A stretch of 64,000 nucleotides of DNA from Pseudomonas cerasi (GTDB lineage Bacteria > Pseudomonadota > Gammaproteobacteria > Pseudomonadales > Pseudomonadaceae), in the NCBI RefSeq assembly GCF_900074915.1, contig NZ_LT222319.1, positions 5,819,001 to 5,883,000 of the forward strand. The letters run 5' to 3'. A program made the translations under genes and the position numbers. Below the pieces are notes generated by a model. The model was not told the origin of the DNA and made no database searches. It was given only the letters and a program-made list of their open reading frames with translations. Shown one piece after another: positions 1 through 8,292 of the stretch. The first letter of the stretch is position 1; each line of letters starts with the position of its first letter.

Positions 1-1670
1 GCTTCGCGCTCGATCACGTCGGGACGCTCCAGGGAATGGGCAAAGGTGACGGACGCAGCGACGTGCTGGCCGCGGGTAAACAACTCAAATGAGTTACTGG
101 ACAACCGACCATGGTTTTGGCCGTTATAACGATCATTGCGGATAACCCCCTGATCGTAGCCAGCAGCAGCGCCGTATTCAGTGAACACCGGGCGTAGCCA
201 GTCGAGCGCAACCGGACGCGTCAGACGTATTTCGTTGCGCCAGTAGCCGCCGCTGTCGCCGGACAGAAATTCGTCCTTGTAACCGCGTACCGATGACGAA
301 CCACCAAGGCTCAGACGTTGCGGACTGAACAGCACGTCCTCGCTGCGTTGCCCTGTGGCCAGGCTGGTGAAGGCCAGATTTTCGCCCCATAGCTGAAACG
401 GATGCAGGTAGCTGATGGTGCCGGTGTATTTGCGATAGCGCGCATCGGCCTCGCCCGGCCCCGGATCGTGATTGCCTTGAGCATCCAGTAAGCCGATGCC
501 CTGCTGCATGCCCAGGTCAATGTTGACGAATGCAGGCCCGACTCGTCGGCCGTGGTTGATGCCGAATTGTGCTTCGGTGATGCGGTTGCTGCTCAAGGCC
601 AGCTTGCTGTCCTCGACGTAGTTGTTGGTGCGCAGGTACGCGAGACCAGCGTTAAGCGAGGTCTTGCTGACCGAATCGCGGTGGATCACGCGCTCGGCAC
701 GAAACTGATGGTTCTGGCTGTCGCCATTCTGTTTGAACTTGAAACCATCGGCTTCGGCCTGCGAGCGATATTCGGTTTCGCTATACAGATAGCTGAAAGT
801 CCACCAGCCCCACGGCAGGCTGTATGACAGAAGGCCGTTGTGCGAAGCTTGCTGGTGGTCGCTGACCGCATCATGACCGCCGCGCAGACTCAACTGATCG
901 GCAAGACCCAGCGGGCTGTCCCAGTCCAGACCCACGTTCCACTGCTGCTCGCCAGTACTGCGCTGGCCTTCGTTATTGCGCGAAAGGTTGGCACGCCAAG
1001 GCTTCTGCGGGGTATTTTTGACCACGACATCGCTACCGCCAACAGCCTGGCCCGGAGTCAGTTCCATTTGCGCCTGATTGGACGGCAGGCGGTTGAGCTG
1101 ATCAACCATCTGCTCGATTTCCCGCAGATTGAGTAACTCGCCCTCTTTACCCGGAAAGGCCATGGCCAGTTCGCGATCCGAGAGGCCGCTGGCAGCGTCA
1201 CTGCGCAGATTCTCTAGTTTGCCTTCGATGACCAGCACCTGCAGGTCACCCTTGGACAGATCCTGCTGCGGCAGATAGGCCCGAGTGGTCACCAGACCTT
1301 TGTCGATGTAATGGTCGGTGATGGCCTTCAGCAGTTCATTGAGCTGGGCCACGCCCAGGCATTTGCCCTGAAACGGCTTGATCAGTGCATCACGCTCAGC
1401 GGGCGACAAGGAATCCGCGCCTTTGAGTTCGATGCGATTGATAGTGAAGCAGCGGGTGTCGGCGGGCGTGGCGAGTGTTGTCGGCGTGGTCTGCTTGCCG
1501 GGCAGGTCCTTTAGCTCTTCCAGGCGACGGCGCTGCTCTTCGAGCAAGCGGTCCTGGCGATCACGTATGAGATCCTGTTCGCCGGGGGTTGCAGCCTGAA
1601 CAGGCGTCAACGCTCCTGTGGCCAAGAGCAGCGCACACAAACCCAGCCATGTCCTTTTAAAGGCAAGCAT
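1..1670 (-). CDS. cdiB: CdiB/FhaC-type outer-membrane transporter, second copy, cut by window edge
   Basis: This is the N-terminal and central coding part of a two-partner-secretion transporter, matching the complete copy at 22121-23824 at offset 22154. Its 3' end, about the last 11 codons, lies beyond base 1. It shows the same signal peptide, POTRA region and beta-barrel sequence as the complete gene, where the details are given. In this older element it presumably continued into its own cdiA on the left, which cannot be seen. Only the complete copy is certain to sit beside a cdiA gene in this window. Confidence 0.85.
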   Translation of the reverse strand, partial: MLAFKRTWLGLCALLLATGALTPVQAATPGEQDLIRDRQDRLLEEQRRRLEELKDLPGKQTTPTTLATPADTRCFTINRIELKGADSLSPAERDALIKPFQGKCLGVAQLNELLKAITDHYIDKGLVTTRAYLPQQDLSKGDLQVLVIEGKLENLRSDAASGLSDRELAMAFPGKEGELLNLREIEQMVDQLNRLPSNQAQMELTPGQAVGGSDVVVKNTPQKPWRANLSRNNEGQRSTGEQQWNVGLDWDSPLGLADQLSLRGGHDAVSDHQQASHNGLLSYSLPWGWWTFSYLYSETEYRSQAEADGFKFKQNGDSQNHQFRAERVIHRDSVSKTSLNAGLAYLRTNNYVEDSKLALSSNRITEAQFGINHGRRVGPAFVNIDLGMQQGIGLLDAQGNHDPGPGEADARYRKYTGTISYLHPFQLWGENLAFTSLATGQRSEDVLFSPQRLSLGGSSSVRGYKDEFLSGDSGGYWRNEIRLTRPVALDWLRPVFTEYGAAAGYDQGVIRNDRYNGQNHGRLSSNSFELFTRGQHVAASVTFAHSLERPDVIERE

Positions 1671-2122
1671 AAATATTCCATTAGAAGCGCTAGTGGCGAG
1701 AGGTACGCCTGTTCGGGATTGGTCAATACGACGTTCAGTGCCATGCCAGATAGCGGCAAATTGGCATCACGTGTAACCATCGTGAAACAGACTACATAGA
1801 TATCAGAAAATTCCCATCAATTTCTATTTTGGCGCTGATTTCTGATTACTTATGCAGTTCCTAGTGAATCGCACACTTCTGGCCACGCTGCGGTATGTAA
1901 AGAGTTAATGGACCGCTCGATCAGACAGTCCCGGTGTTAACCGCCGCGACCCCGACCGGTCGCTTGAGCATATGGAAGCTTCAAGGCCTTTCGTTCCCAT
2001 CACGGATCTGAGGGAAAACGATCCCCCCTTCGCCCTTAACTCAGCTCGTAAGAGCTAAACTGAAGACAATGTTGAGCATTGGTAATCAAGCACTGCTGCG
2101 AGACAACTCTGAGGGGATCGCC
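1671..2122. other. Intergenic region between divergent cdiB and BPSL0761-type gene
   Basis: About 450 bases without a convincing ORF separate the divergently transcribed cdiB and BPSL0761-type genes. The same sequence recurs at 23825-24276. It must hold the promoters of both units. An AT-rich stretch around 1800-1850 is the most likely cdiB promoter area, but no -35/-10 pair is clear enough to mark. Confidence 0.4.
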
Positions 2123-2398
2123 ATGACCATGCCAAATGAACGCACGCGGGCAGTCATCCAAACTGGTAAGTTTCTGCTTGAACTGTCCCGAGATTCATCG
2201 CTGCCCGAACGGATACGACGTGATGCCAAATTTCTCCTACGTCACTATCCAGATCAGTTCCAGATGCTGCTGGCGGGACGTATTGAAGAAGGTTCAGACC
2301 CTTTAATATCGCCAATGGGGCCAGTGTTCAGCTCTTCCATCGAGAACAGCGATTACTCCCCAATCTGCGACGCAGCAGACGCCCAAAGCCCGAAATGA
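2123..2398 (+). CDS. BPSL0761-family small protein (distal copy)
   Basis: A 91-residue protein beginning MTMPNERTRAVIQT, the characteristic opening of the BPSL0761 family common in pseudomonads; function unknown. The ATG at 2123 is preferred over an upstream in-frame ATG (2069) because GAGGGG precedes it at good spacing and because family members start there. Its stop overlaps the start of the following sir2 gene by 4 bases, so the two are translationally coupled. The gene is repeated at 24277-24552. Confidence 0.7.
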   Translation: MTMPNERTRAVIQTGKFLLELSRDSSLPERIRRDAKFLLRHYPDQFQMLLAGRIEEGSDPLISPMGPVFSSSIENSDYSPICDAADAQSPK

Positions 2399-3156
2399 AC
2401 GACTTGGATAGGGCCATCGAATCCTTGGCGGCCGCTCGAAAGGTTGTATTTTTCACCGGTGCCGGCATCTCTGCGGAAAGTGGAATTCCAACATTTCGCG
2501 ACAAGCTCACAGGCGTTTGGGCGAAACACGACCCCGAAAGGTTGGAAACGGCACGTGCTTTTCGAGAGAACCCTCAAATGGTTTGGGGGTGGTATCTGTG
2601 GCGGCGTTTCCAAGCTGGCCAAGCCCAACCAAACGCCGCTCATCTTTCTATTAGTCAACTGGCGAGCACCGGCAAAAAGGTTTCGATCATCACTCAAAAT
2701 ATTGATGACCTGCACGAGCGAGCGGGGTCTCAGAACGTCGTGCATTTGCATGGCAGCTTGATCAAGCCGATCTGCTTTGCGTGCAAGCGTCCAGCGTTAC
2801 TCACGACTGATCAATTTCAGGTTTCTGCAGAGGAACAATGGGTCGAGCCGCCCCGGTGCACTCGGTGTAACGGTAAACTCCGACCGGGTGTTGTGTGGTT
2901 TGGAGAGGACCTGCCTGCTGGTGCTTGGAAAGTAGCAATGGTCGACGTCAAAAATTGCGACGTTCTGATCTCCGTGGGAACGTCAGGATTCGTAAGGCCT
3001 GCGGCGGATATTCCTGAAATTGCATTGGCATCTGGCGCGACAGTTATCCACGTCAACATCGCAGACGTTTGCCTGGGAGCCCCAAACGAGTTGATGCTGA
3101 CGGGCTCGGCCGCGCAAATGTTGCCTGCGCTATTGCAGGCGACAACCTCAATATAA
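2395..3156 (+). CDS. Sir2-family NAD-dependent deacetylase (distal copy)
   Basis: A 253-residue sirtuin, same as the copy at 24549-25310. It carries the NAD-binding GAGISAESGIPTFRD motif (about residues 22-36), the TQNIDDLHERAG segment, the catalytic histidine in VVHLHGS and a four-cysteine zinc site (CFAC and CTRC). Members remove acyl groups from lysines using NAD, usually in the cytoplasm. It is coupled to the BPSL0761-type gene upstream. About 140 bp after its stop the sequence breaks into tnsC, so this copy is at the edge of the deletion. Confidence 0.85.
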   Translation: MNDLDRAIESLAAARKVVFFTGAGISAESGIPTFRDKLTGVWAKHDPERLETARAFRENPQMVWGWYLWRRFQAGQAQPNAAHLSISQLASTGKKVSIITQNIDDLHERAGSQNVVHLHGSLIKPICFACKRPALLTTDQFQVSAEEQWVEPPRCTRCNGKLRPGVVWFGEDLPAGAWKVAMVDVKNCDVLISVGTSGFVRPAADIPEIALASGATVIHVNIADVCLGAPNELMLTGSAAQMLPALLQATTSI

Positions 3157-3259
3157 CGATGGCAGCAGCTCAGCAAGATGTGTGAGTGCTTTCATAGCAC
3201 CTACTTTGCGGGCGCTCGCGGCTTAGGCGACCCTTTGGATTCGAACAGCAGTCGGCTGT

Positions 3260-4378
3260 ATGCATCCTCCAAACCCTCCCGAGTTTGCTTGGGTATCCTG
3301 CCTCTACAATCCCCCAGCAAGAGAGGTGTTCCCGATATGCTTCACCGGTCTTGCCGGTGTTGGCAAGAGCGCAACCATCACAGCTTTGCGCAAGGTGTTG
3401 CCTAGTCCTCAGGCTTTGAAAATTGACCACTATGTAGAAGAAGCTGTAGTCGTATCACACTGGTATGCGAGTGCGCGAGAGAGTAGTTTGGTGAGGCAAC
3501 TGCTAGCAGATCTTCTGAATCAGACTATCTCATCAAGGGACAGCGTCGCAGAGCTGATCGCACGGTGCCGTCGTCGTGCATACGCAGAGGGTGTTTCAAC
3601 AGTGCTACTTGATGAGATGCAGTTCGTGAACCTTGGTCAAGGTGCCGCACGTGTGACAGATATTCTGCTGAGCATGGCCAAAATCGGCGCCCCACTAATC
3701 TACGTCGCGAATTACAGCCTCGTCCATAAGCTGAAGGAGCGTAATAGCGAGGACACCCAGCGTCTCCTGAGCGAACCGCGCATCATGCTCCCTGATACAT
3801 TGGATTGTAAATCTTGGCATGAGTACATGCGTGAATGCCTGGCAGCCTGCAATGACCGACTTAAGATCGAGGCAAAAATTCTCGCTGAAGATCTGTATCG
3901 CTTCACGTTCGGTATCAAACGCTTTGTCGTTCAACTTTTAAAACTAGCTTATCTGGAAGCACGATCAGCAAGCCGCTTTTCTATCGAGCGTAGAGACCTG
4001 CAAGCGGCCTTCGTTTCCAGTGGTTACTCCGTACACAAGATTGCCGTCGAAGAGCTTGTACGCGAAGCCATACAGAAATCGAGCACGGGGATCAGAAAGG
4101 ATCTAAAGTGCCCGTTTACTATTCCACTACGTTCAAGCGTTATTGAGTTCTCTCGCAAAGACCGCGAACAGCGCGTCGCTACTAAAGTGCTCGTATCAGC
4201 ACTTACTAAGACAGAGTTATCTGGCTTACAGGAAGTAGCGCCAAATTTGGTTGCTACCAATCTGCCGAGCAATGTTAAGAAGACCTCAGTCCGCAAGACA
4301 TCTGACGAAGAAATGGCCAAGAATCATGCCAGATTACTAGCTAAAACACTCGATTCAAAAAATAAGCCTAATACCTGA
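3260..4378 (+). pseudogene. tnsC: 5'-truncated TnsC-like transposition ATPase
   Basis: From base 3296 on this is tnsC codons 85-444, matching the intact gene at 48772-50106 almost exactly (one visible change, a Leu to Val). The first 84 codons are replaced by sequence running in from the sir2 downstream region, which happens to supply an in-frame ATG at 3260 and about a dozen unrelated residues. The Walker A motif GLAGVGKSA and Walker B region TVLLDEMQF are kept. TnsC N-terminal residues normally take part in filament formation and TnsD contact, so the product is probably inactive, and its promoter and the upstream tnsA/tnsB are missing. It marks the deletion junction. Confidence 0.8.
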
Positions 4379-4399
4379 CTATCAAATTAATTACAACGA

Positions 4400-5815
4400 C
4401 TATATTGATTTTCCATATTGTATTTCTAGTAAATTTTCTAGCTCTTGGAATTCATCCTCAGTTATAGTATTTTCTTTTCTGGGACTTACAACAACCCTAG
4501 AAGAAAAGCACTTTAACGTCTCCATTAGCCCACTAGATCGAGAAAATTCATCTACTGTTTTTTTTCCTAGCCTAGGTATACTAAACATTGAGGCACGTGC
4601 AGGGCCATCGGATATGCAATTACCTTCAAAGCTACCGCAGGGAATTTCATTATCAAGCTGGATATCATGCCTGTAGCCTTTGTAAATTCCTTTCTTCTTG
4701 GGTGCCGCAAAAAAGAAAATTCCGATTCCTGAGCGATAATCCTCCTCTACATACGCATCTTGATCAAGAGAGGTATAGAATTGATGTGTTAGCCATAAGT
4801 CATTGATTTTTATCATCTCACTGGCGTCACAACCGATACTGACGACAAAATCATCAAAGCTTTCAAAGCCATAACTCAAAGCTTTTAAAAAAGTATCAGT
4901 GCACTCTATGCTTTGGCTAGTTAGGGGCACTTTATAATATCCGTAATGGACGCAAAACTGATTAACCATATTGAAAAAGCTTTGATCAACATCTAGAACT
5001 GCTTTATCTTCTACTAAAGTATTTATTCGGCTATTAATTATGTCCAGTGCCATCTGTGCAGGCAAGTGATACCTAAATTCACATATATCATGCGCATCTC
5101 GTGCAGCTCTCAGCGCAGACACATCCATGTTGGGGCTTGAGGAGGACTCAGAGACGTAGTGCCCATTACACCCTGACCAAAGAAAGTTTAAGGCGTGCCT
5201 CCCAAACTTAAACGGCTCGTCACAAAAAAGGCAGCGGTTTATGAGTTTTACGTTATGTCGTGCGCAGACCGACCAAGGTTGTCTATGAAGCCTACGCCAG
5301 TAAGTAAATCCAATATTATCAAGGTCTTCACGGACACAGTCAGGACAATAACTAGCTGGAGAATCTTCGTATCGAAAATGCTTCATAGAATAAGCTGAGC
5401 CTGAATAAGCGAGCTCATTATACTGCTTCAGTAGCGCACGAATAGGAAAGTCGGAGTGGCAGTGAAGCAGTCGATTGAAACCATAAACTCCAGGCCATTT
5501 TAGTACGCTGGCAATCTTCCTCAAATCCATCATATCAAAGTACGAAGTCGAAATTTTATGTAGAGCTTTAGCGATAGGCTCGCCTTGACTCACGAAAATA
5601 GTTCGCTCGACAAAGGAACGGATCGATTCATCTTTTTGGATTGTGACTAGCATCTGGGATTGCCGCTTAGGCGAACCGAATGGGTAGTCAGTTCGCAGTA
5701 GCTTGGATATCAAGAATCGACAGTTCCCCAAATGAGGAACCACCCGAAAACAGTGCTGCTGAAACGCGTATTTCAGCTCATCGCGGACGGGGCGCCATAG
5801 GTTTTTTTGGGGCAT
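4400..5815 (-). CDS. TniQ-family target-selection protein (distal copy)
   Basis: A 471-codon ORF (or about 417 residues if the ATG at 5653 is used), nearly identical to 50128-51543. It has the TniQ zinc-finger layout: YCPDCVRED, a WRR..H turn, then CARHN and CPFC-type pairs. Differences from the other copy include Pro/Thr in the N-terminal part, Leu/Pro after NRC, Asn/Ile, Met/Val and Ile/Thr changes; the metal-binding cysteines are kept. It converges on the truncated tnsC, with 21 bases between stops. With no tnsA or tnsB in this copy it could act only with proteins from the neighbouring element. Confidence 0.8.
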   Translation of the reverse strand: MPQKNLWRPVRDELKYAFQQHCFRVVPHLGNCRFLISKLLRTDYPFGSPKRQSQMLVTIQKDESIRSFVERTIFVSQGEPIAKALHKISTSYFDMMDLRKIASVLKWPGVYGFNRLLHCHSDFPIRALLKQYNELAYSGSAYSMKHFRYEDSPASYCPDCVREDLDNIGFTYWRRLHRQPWSVCARHNVKLINRCLFCDEPFKFGRHALNFLWSGCNGHYVSESSSSPNMDVSALRAARDAHDICEFRYHLPAQMALDIINSRINTLVEDKAVLDVDQSFFNMVNQFCVHYGYYKVPLTSQSIECTDTFLKALSYGFESFDDFVVSIGCDASEMIKINDLWLTHQFYTSLDQDAYVEEDYRSGIGIFFFAAPKKKGIYKGYRHDIQLDNEIPCGSFEGNCISDGPARASMFSIPRLGKKTVDEFSRSSGLMETLKCFSSRVVVSPRKENTITEDEFQELENLLEIQYGKSI

Positions 5816-5883
5816 CCCCCCCGCAGCGCGAGCCGCGAATCAGGAGATCGATCCCTTAATCTAATCATAGGTATACAAATTGC

Positions 5884-5955
5884 CGCAGAGTGATGCCGTG
5901 TAGCTATCACTCTGCGACAGTTTTTAATACCTAGCGACAGTTTTTAATACCTAGG
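5884..5955. repeat. glmS-side end of distal element: hairpin plus two TnsB-type repeats
   Basis: Two head-to-tail repeats with core CGACAGTTTTTAATACC begin near 5915 and 5935. They are preceded by an inverted repeat whose arms GCAGAGTGAT and ATCACTCTGC are 11 bases apart. The same block occurs at 51613-51682 next to glmS, and inverted single copies lie at 7941-8071. Repeated 20-bp sites at both ends are what TnsB binds in Tn7-like elements. Here an IS21 insertion separates the sites from the last four bases of the end. Confidence 0.75.
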
Positions 5956-6003
5956 TGTCAACGCCAACTAAAAAGTGACCCCCTTCCGTGCTAAATCGCC
6001 AAC

Positions 6004-6813
6004 TTAGTTTTGACCCCCCTCGGGTTCATATTTTCGAGCCGGTTCGGCCCGAGAAGATTTGGTTCCTGCTTTGCGCTTGTCCTTGAGTCGATAGCTTTCA
6101 CCTGTCATCTGCACGATATGGGCATGATGTAACAGCCTGTCCAGCATGGCCGCTGTCAGTGTTTGATCATCCGCAAAGGTTCCGGCCCACTGGGTAAACG
6201 GCAAGTTACTCGTGAGGATCAGGCTGCCTTGCTCGTAGCGCTTGGCGACAACATTGAAGAACAGGTTGGCTTCATCACGACCAAACGGCAGGTAGCCGAT
6301 TTCATCGATGACCAACAACCCAGGGGCCATCACCACACGACTGAAGTATTCCTTGAGCCGTTCCTGGCGGTGCGCAGCGGTCAGTTGCAGCATCAAGTCA
6401 GCCGCCGTGACGAAGCGGGTTTTGATACCGGCCATCACTGCCCGGTAGGCCAGGGCGATAGCCAGGTGGCTCTTGCCTACACCACTAGGCCCCAGGAACA
6501 CGATGTTCTCGGCACGTCCAACAAAACTCAGTGCTGCCAGCTCCTGGAGCTGTGCCCGGGGGACGCCGGTGGCAAACGCGAAGTCGTATTGCTCCAGCGT
6601 TTTCACAGCGGGCAGCGCGGCAGTTTTCAGCAGGGCCTGTCGAGAGCGTTCACTTCGGGCATCGGTCTCGGCAGCCAGCAGCTTTTCGAGGAAGTCGGCA
6701 AAGCTGTCTTCGCCGCTTGCTGCTTGTTGGGCCAGGTGCGGCCAGTCCACCCCGACGCGCTCAAGCTTTAGCCCCTTGCATAGTTCTGTCAGGCGAGCAT
6801 GTTGAAGGTTCAT
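6004..6813 (-). CDS. istB: IS21 helper ATPase IstB
   Basis: A 269-residue AAA+ ATPase of the IstB/DnaC-like type. The Walker A motif GPSGVGKSH lies near residue 110 and the Walker B region LLVIDEIGYLPF near residue 170. IstB forms an oligomer on DNA that recruits the IstA transposase. The start overlaps the istA stop (ATGA), the usual arrangement in this family. Identical to 45247-46056. Confidence 0.93.
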   Translation of the reverse strand: MNLQHARLTELCKGLKLERVGVDWPHLAQQAASGEDSFADFLEKLLAAETDARSERSRQALLKTAALPAVKTLEQYDFAFATGVPRAQLQELAALSFVGRAENIVFLGPSGVGKSHLAIALAYRAVMAGIKTRFVTAADLMLQLTAAHRQERLKEYFSRVVMAPGLLVIDEIGYLPFGRDEANLFFNVVAKRYEQGSLILTSNLPFTQWAGTFADDQTLTAAMLDRLLHHAHIVQMTGESYRLKDKRKAGTKSSRAEPARKYEPEGGQN

Positions 6814-7832
6814 GCTCTCACCTCCAGCAGTTGCTCATAAACCGACAGCGGATGCTGCAAGCTCTCGTACGGCAGGACCCGTCCCAGGCGTAGGCCTTGG
6901 GCGGGTTGTGGGCGCAGGCTCTGTGTTGGCAGTGGTAATAGTACCTGCTGCTCTTGGGCCAGACGTACCGCCGGTTGAACACCCGTCGTGCCGTGAATCC
7001 GCTGATGAGCGACTTCGTCGAGCCATTGGCCGATATGTGCGTTGGCCGTCACCACATCCAGCGTCAGACCCGCACTCTTGAGCGTAGCGGCCAACGGGGT
7101 AATGAAACTGCCCTTCAGATACCCGTTGAAGCGCTCAACCTTGCCCTTGGTCTGGGCACGGTAAGGGCGGCAGACCTTGGGAATAAAACCAAACTCATCG
7201 GCCAGCGCAGCCAATCGGGGATGCCAACGGTGCTGGCCCTCCCCAAAAGCATCTCGCTCGGTGATGATGGTTCCGGCGTTATCAAACAATGCCTGCTCGG
7301 GCACGCCGCCAAAGTAAGCGAACGCCTCCCGAAGCCCTGTCAGCCAGGCTTCGCTGTCCTCTCGCTCGGAGAAACGGACAAAGCTTGCTCGACTAAAACC
7401 AAGTGTCGCCACGAACGCCTTAAGCGGCTGACGGCCTCGTCGAATGGTGGTGAAGTCCACCTGTATCTGCTTGCCGGGCAGTGTCTCGAAACGTACCACC
7501 GGCTCTTCTGCCTTACGTTTGAAGGGGCGAATATAAGCCTTCAGACGACTGACGCCGCCGCTGTACCCCAATGCCGTGATCTCACGCAGCAGGACGGTCG
7601 CCGGAATCCAGTGTGGGCGCGCCGCCTCAATACGCTCGTGCAGGTAGTCCTTGAAGGGGTCGATTTTGCACGGACGTGCGGGTCTCACCTTGTCACTGGG
7701 TAGCGACCGGGCCTTTCGCAGGTACTTGCGCACGGTGTTACGCGAAATACCCAGCTCACGGGCGATGAATTTGATGCCATGGCCCTGACGGGCCAACACT
7801 TTAATTTCCACAGACTGCTCCTGGGTCAACAT
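6810..7832 (-). CDS. istA: IS21 transposase IstA
   Basis: A 340-residue DDE transposase. The N-terminus has a helix-turn-helix (ARELGISRNTVRKYLR, about residues 24-39). The catalytic core shows VDFTTIRRG for the first aspartate, the LFDNAG region for the second and GKVERFNGYLKGSF for the glutamate. It is somewhat shorter than the ~390 residues of IS21 itself. It is identical to 46053-47075, so both copies probably stem from recent transposition. Confidence 0.92.
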   Translation of the reverse strand: MLTQEQSVEIKVLARQGHGIKFIARELGISRNTVRKYLRKARSLPSDKVRPARPCKIDPFKDYLHERIEAARPHWIPATVLLREITALGYSGGVSRLKAYIRPFKRKAEEPVVRFETLPGKQIQVDFTTIRRGRQPLKAFVATLGFSRASFVRFSEREDSEAWLTGLREAFAYFGGVPEQALFDNAGTIITERDAFGEGQHRWHPRLAALADEFGFIPKVCRPYRAQTKGKVERFNGYLKGSFITPLAATLKSAGLTLDVVTANAHIGQWLDEVAHQRIHGTTGVQPAVRLAQEQQVLLPLPTQSLRPQPAQGLRLGRVLPYESLQHPLSVYEQLLEVRA

Positions 7833-7927
7833 ATTGGCAGCTCAAAGCCGCCAGTTTTACCCAGGGGGGTCAATTCTAGGTTGGCGTTAGGGGGTCATTT
7901 TTACAGTGGCGGTGACACCTAGGACCA

Positions 7928-7932
7928 CAAGC
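7928..7932. repeat. 5-bp target duplication CAAGC between the tandem elements
   Basis: CAAGC separates the last base of the distal element (7927) from the first base of the proximal element (7933). The same CAAGC lies between the proximal element and glmS at 51688-51692. Five-base duplications are the rule for Tn7 transposition. This shows that the proximal element inserted into attTn7 when the distal element was already there. Confidence 0.88.
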
Positions 7933-8071
7933 TGAAGCTAAGGAATAAAAACTGTCGCGAAAAACCTAGCAAACACGGGGTATGGCTCAAACCCAAACCA
8001 GCTCCAAAAACTGTCGCGACGTCCAAAAACGGCCATTCCATGAGTTGCTCTAGGTATTAAAAACTGTCGCG
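7933..8071. repeat. glmS-distal end of proximal element with three TnsB-type sites
   Basis: Three copies of a site with core AAAAACTGTCGCG lie in the same direction at about 7945-7959, 8005-8018 and 8057-8071. The innermost (TAGGTATTAAAAACTGTCGC) matches the glmS-side repeats best. They are inverted relative to the two abutting sites at 51642-51682. Spaced sites at one end and abutting sites at the other are typical of Tn7-family asymmetry. Confidence 0.75.
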
Positions 8072-8135
8072 GGTATTTCACAACCATTAATTGGCTCGAT
8101 TCGCCGCTAGGGCGGACCGGCTTTGCCAACCGTCA

Positions 8136-8279
8136 TCACGACTGGCTATCGCTCTTGACCTCCTCCCGGTGCCGATAAGTGGCCAAATCCGGCATCCGCC
8201 CGTATCTGCGAAAATACGGGTTGCCTTGCTGAAGCTGATCTAGCATCTCGAACTGGTCAGTCGCGGTGCGAACAGCCAT
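8136..8279 (-). CDS. Small hypothetical protein downstream of the Hsp70-like gene
   Basis: A 47-codon ORF, starting MAVRTATDQFEML, begins 13 bases after the stop of the Hsp70-like gene and reads in the same direction. The product is charged and soluble in character, with no membrane segment. I do not recognise it. Codon use looks like that of its neighbour, and the position suggests a two-gene operon, but no strong ribosome-binding site precedes the ATG, so it may be translated by coupling or be only the tail of a lost gene. Confidence 0.45.
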   Translation of the reverse strand: MAVRTATDQFEMLDQLQQGNPYFRRYGRMPDLATYRHREEVKSDSQS

Positions 8280-8292
8280 CGGTATGGATACG

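Larger units (their letters stand above)
5956..7917 (-). mobile_element. IS21-family insertion sequence, copy 1 (1,962 bp)
   Basis: The element starts TGTCAACGCCAAC and ends GGCGGTGACA; its ends are imperfect inverted repeats that share TGTCA and a TGACCCCCT block. A 6-bp target duplication CCTAGG flanks it (5950-5955 and 7918-7923). It holds istA and istB, overlapping by 4 bases. The same element, same length and with identical proteins, lies at 45199-47160. The insertion point is within the outermost TnsB site of the distal transposon. Confidence 0.93.
1..7927. mobile_element. Distal (older) Tn7-like element, partial, internally deleted
   Basis: This segment is a second, damaged copy of the Tn7-like element that fills most of the window. 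Bases 1-3295 match 22155-25449 (constant offset 22154) and 3296-5955 plus 7918-7927 match 49024-51687 (offset 45728). The join at 3295/3296 therefore removes about 23.6 kb present in the other copy, taking tnsD, tnsA, tnsB and the first 84 codons of tnsC. The element ends at 7927 (...ACCA) and is followed by CAAGC. An IS21-family insertion sits 4 bp inside this end. A few base differences from the other copy, mostly in tniQ, show the two are not freshly duplicated. The left end is outside the window. Confidence 0.85.
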
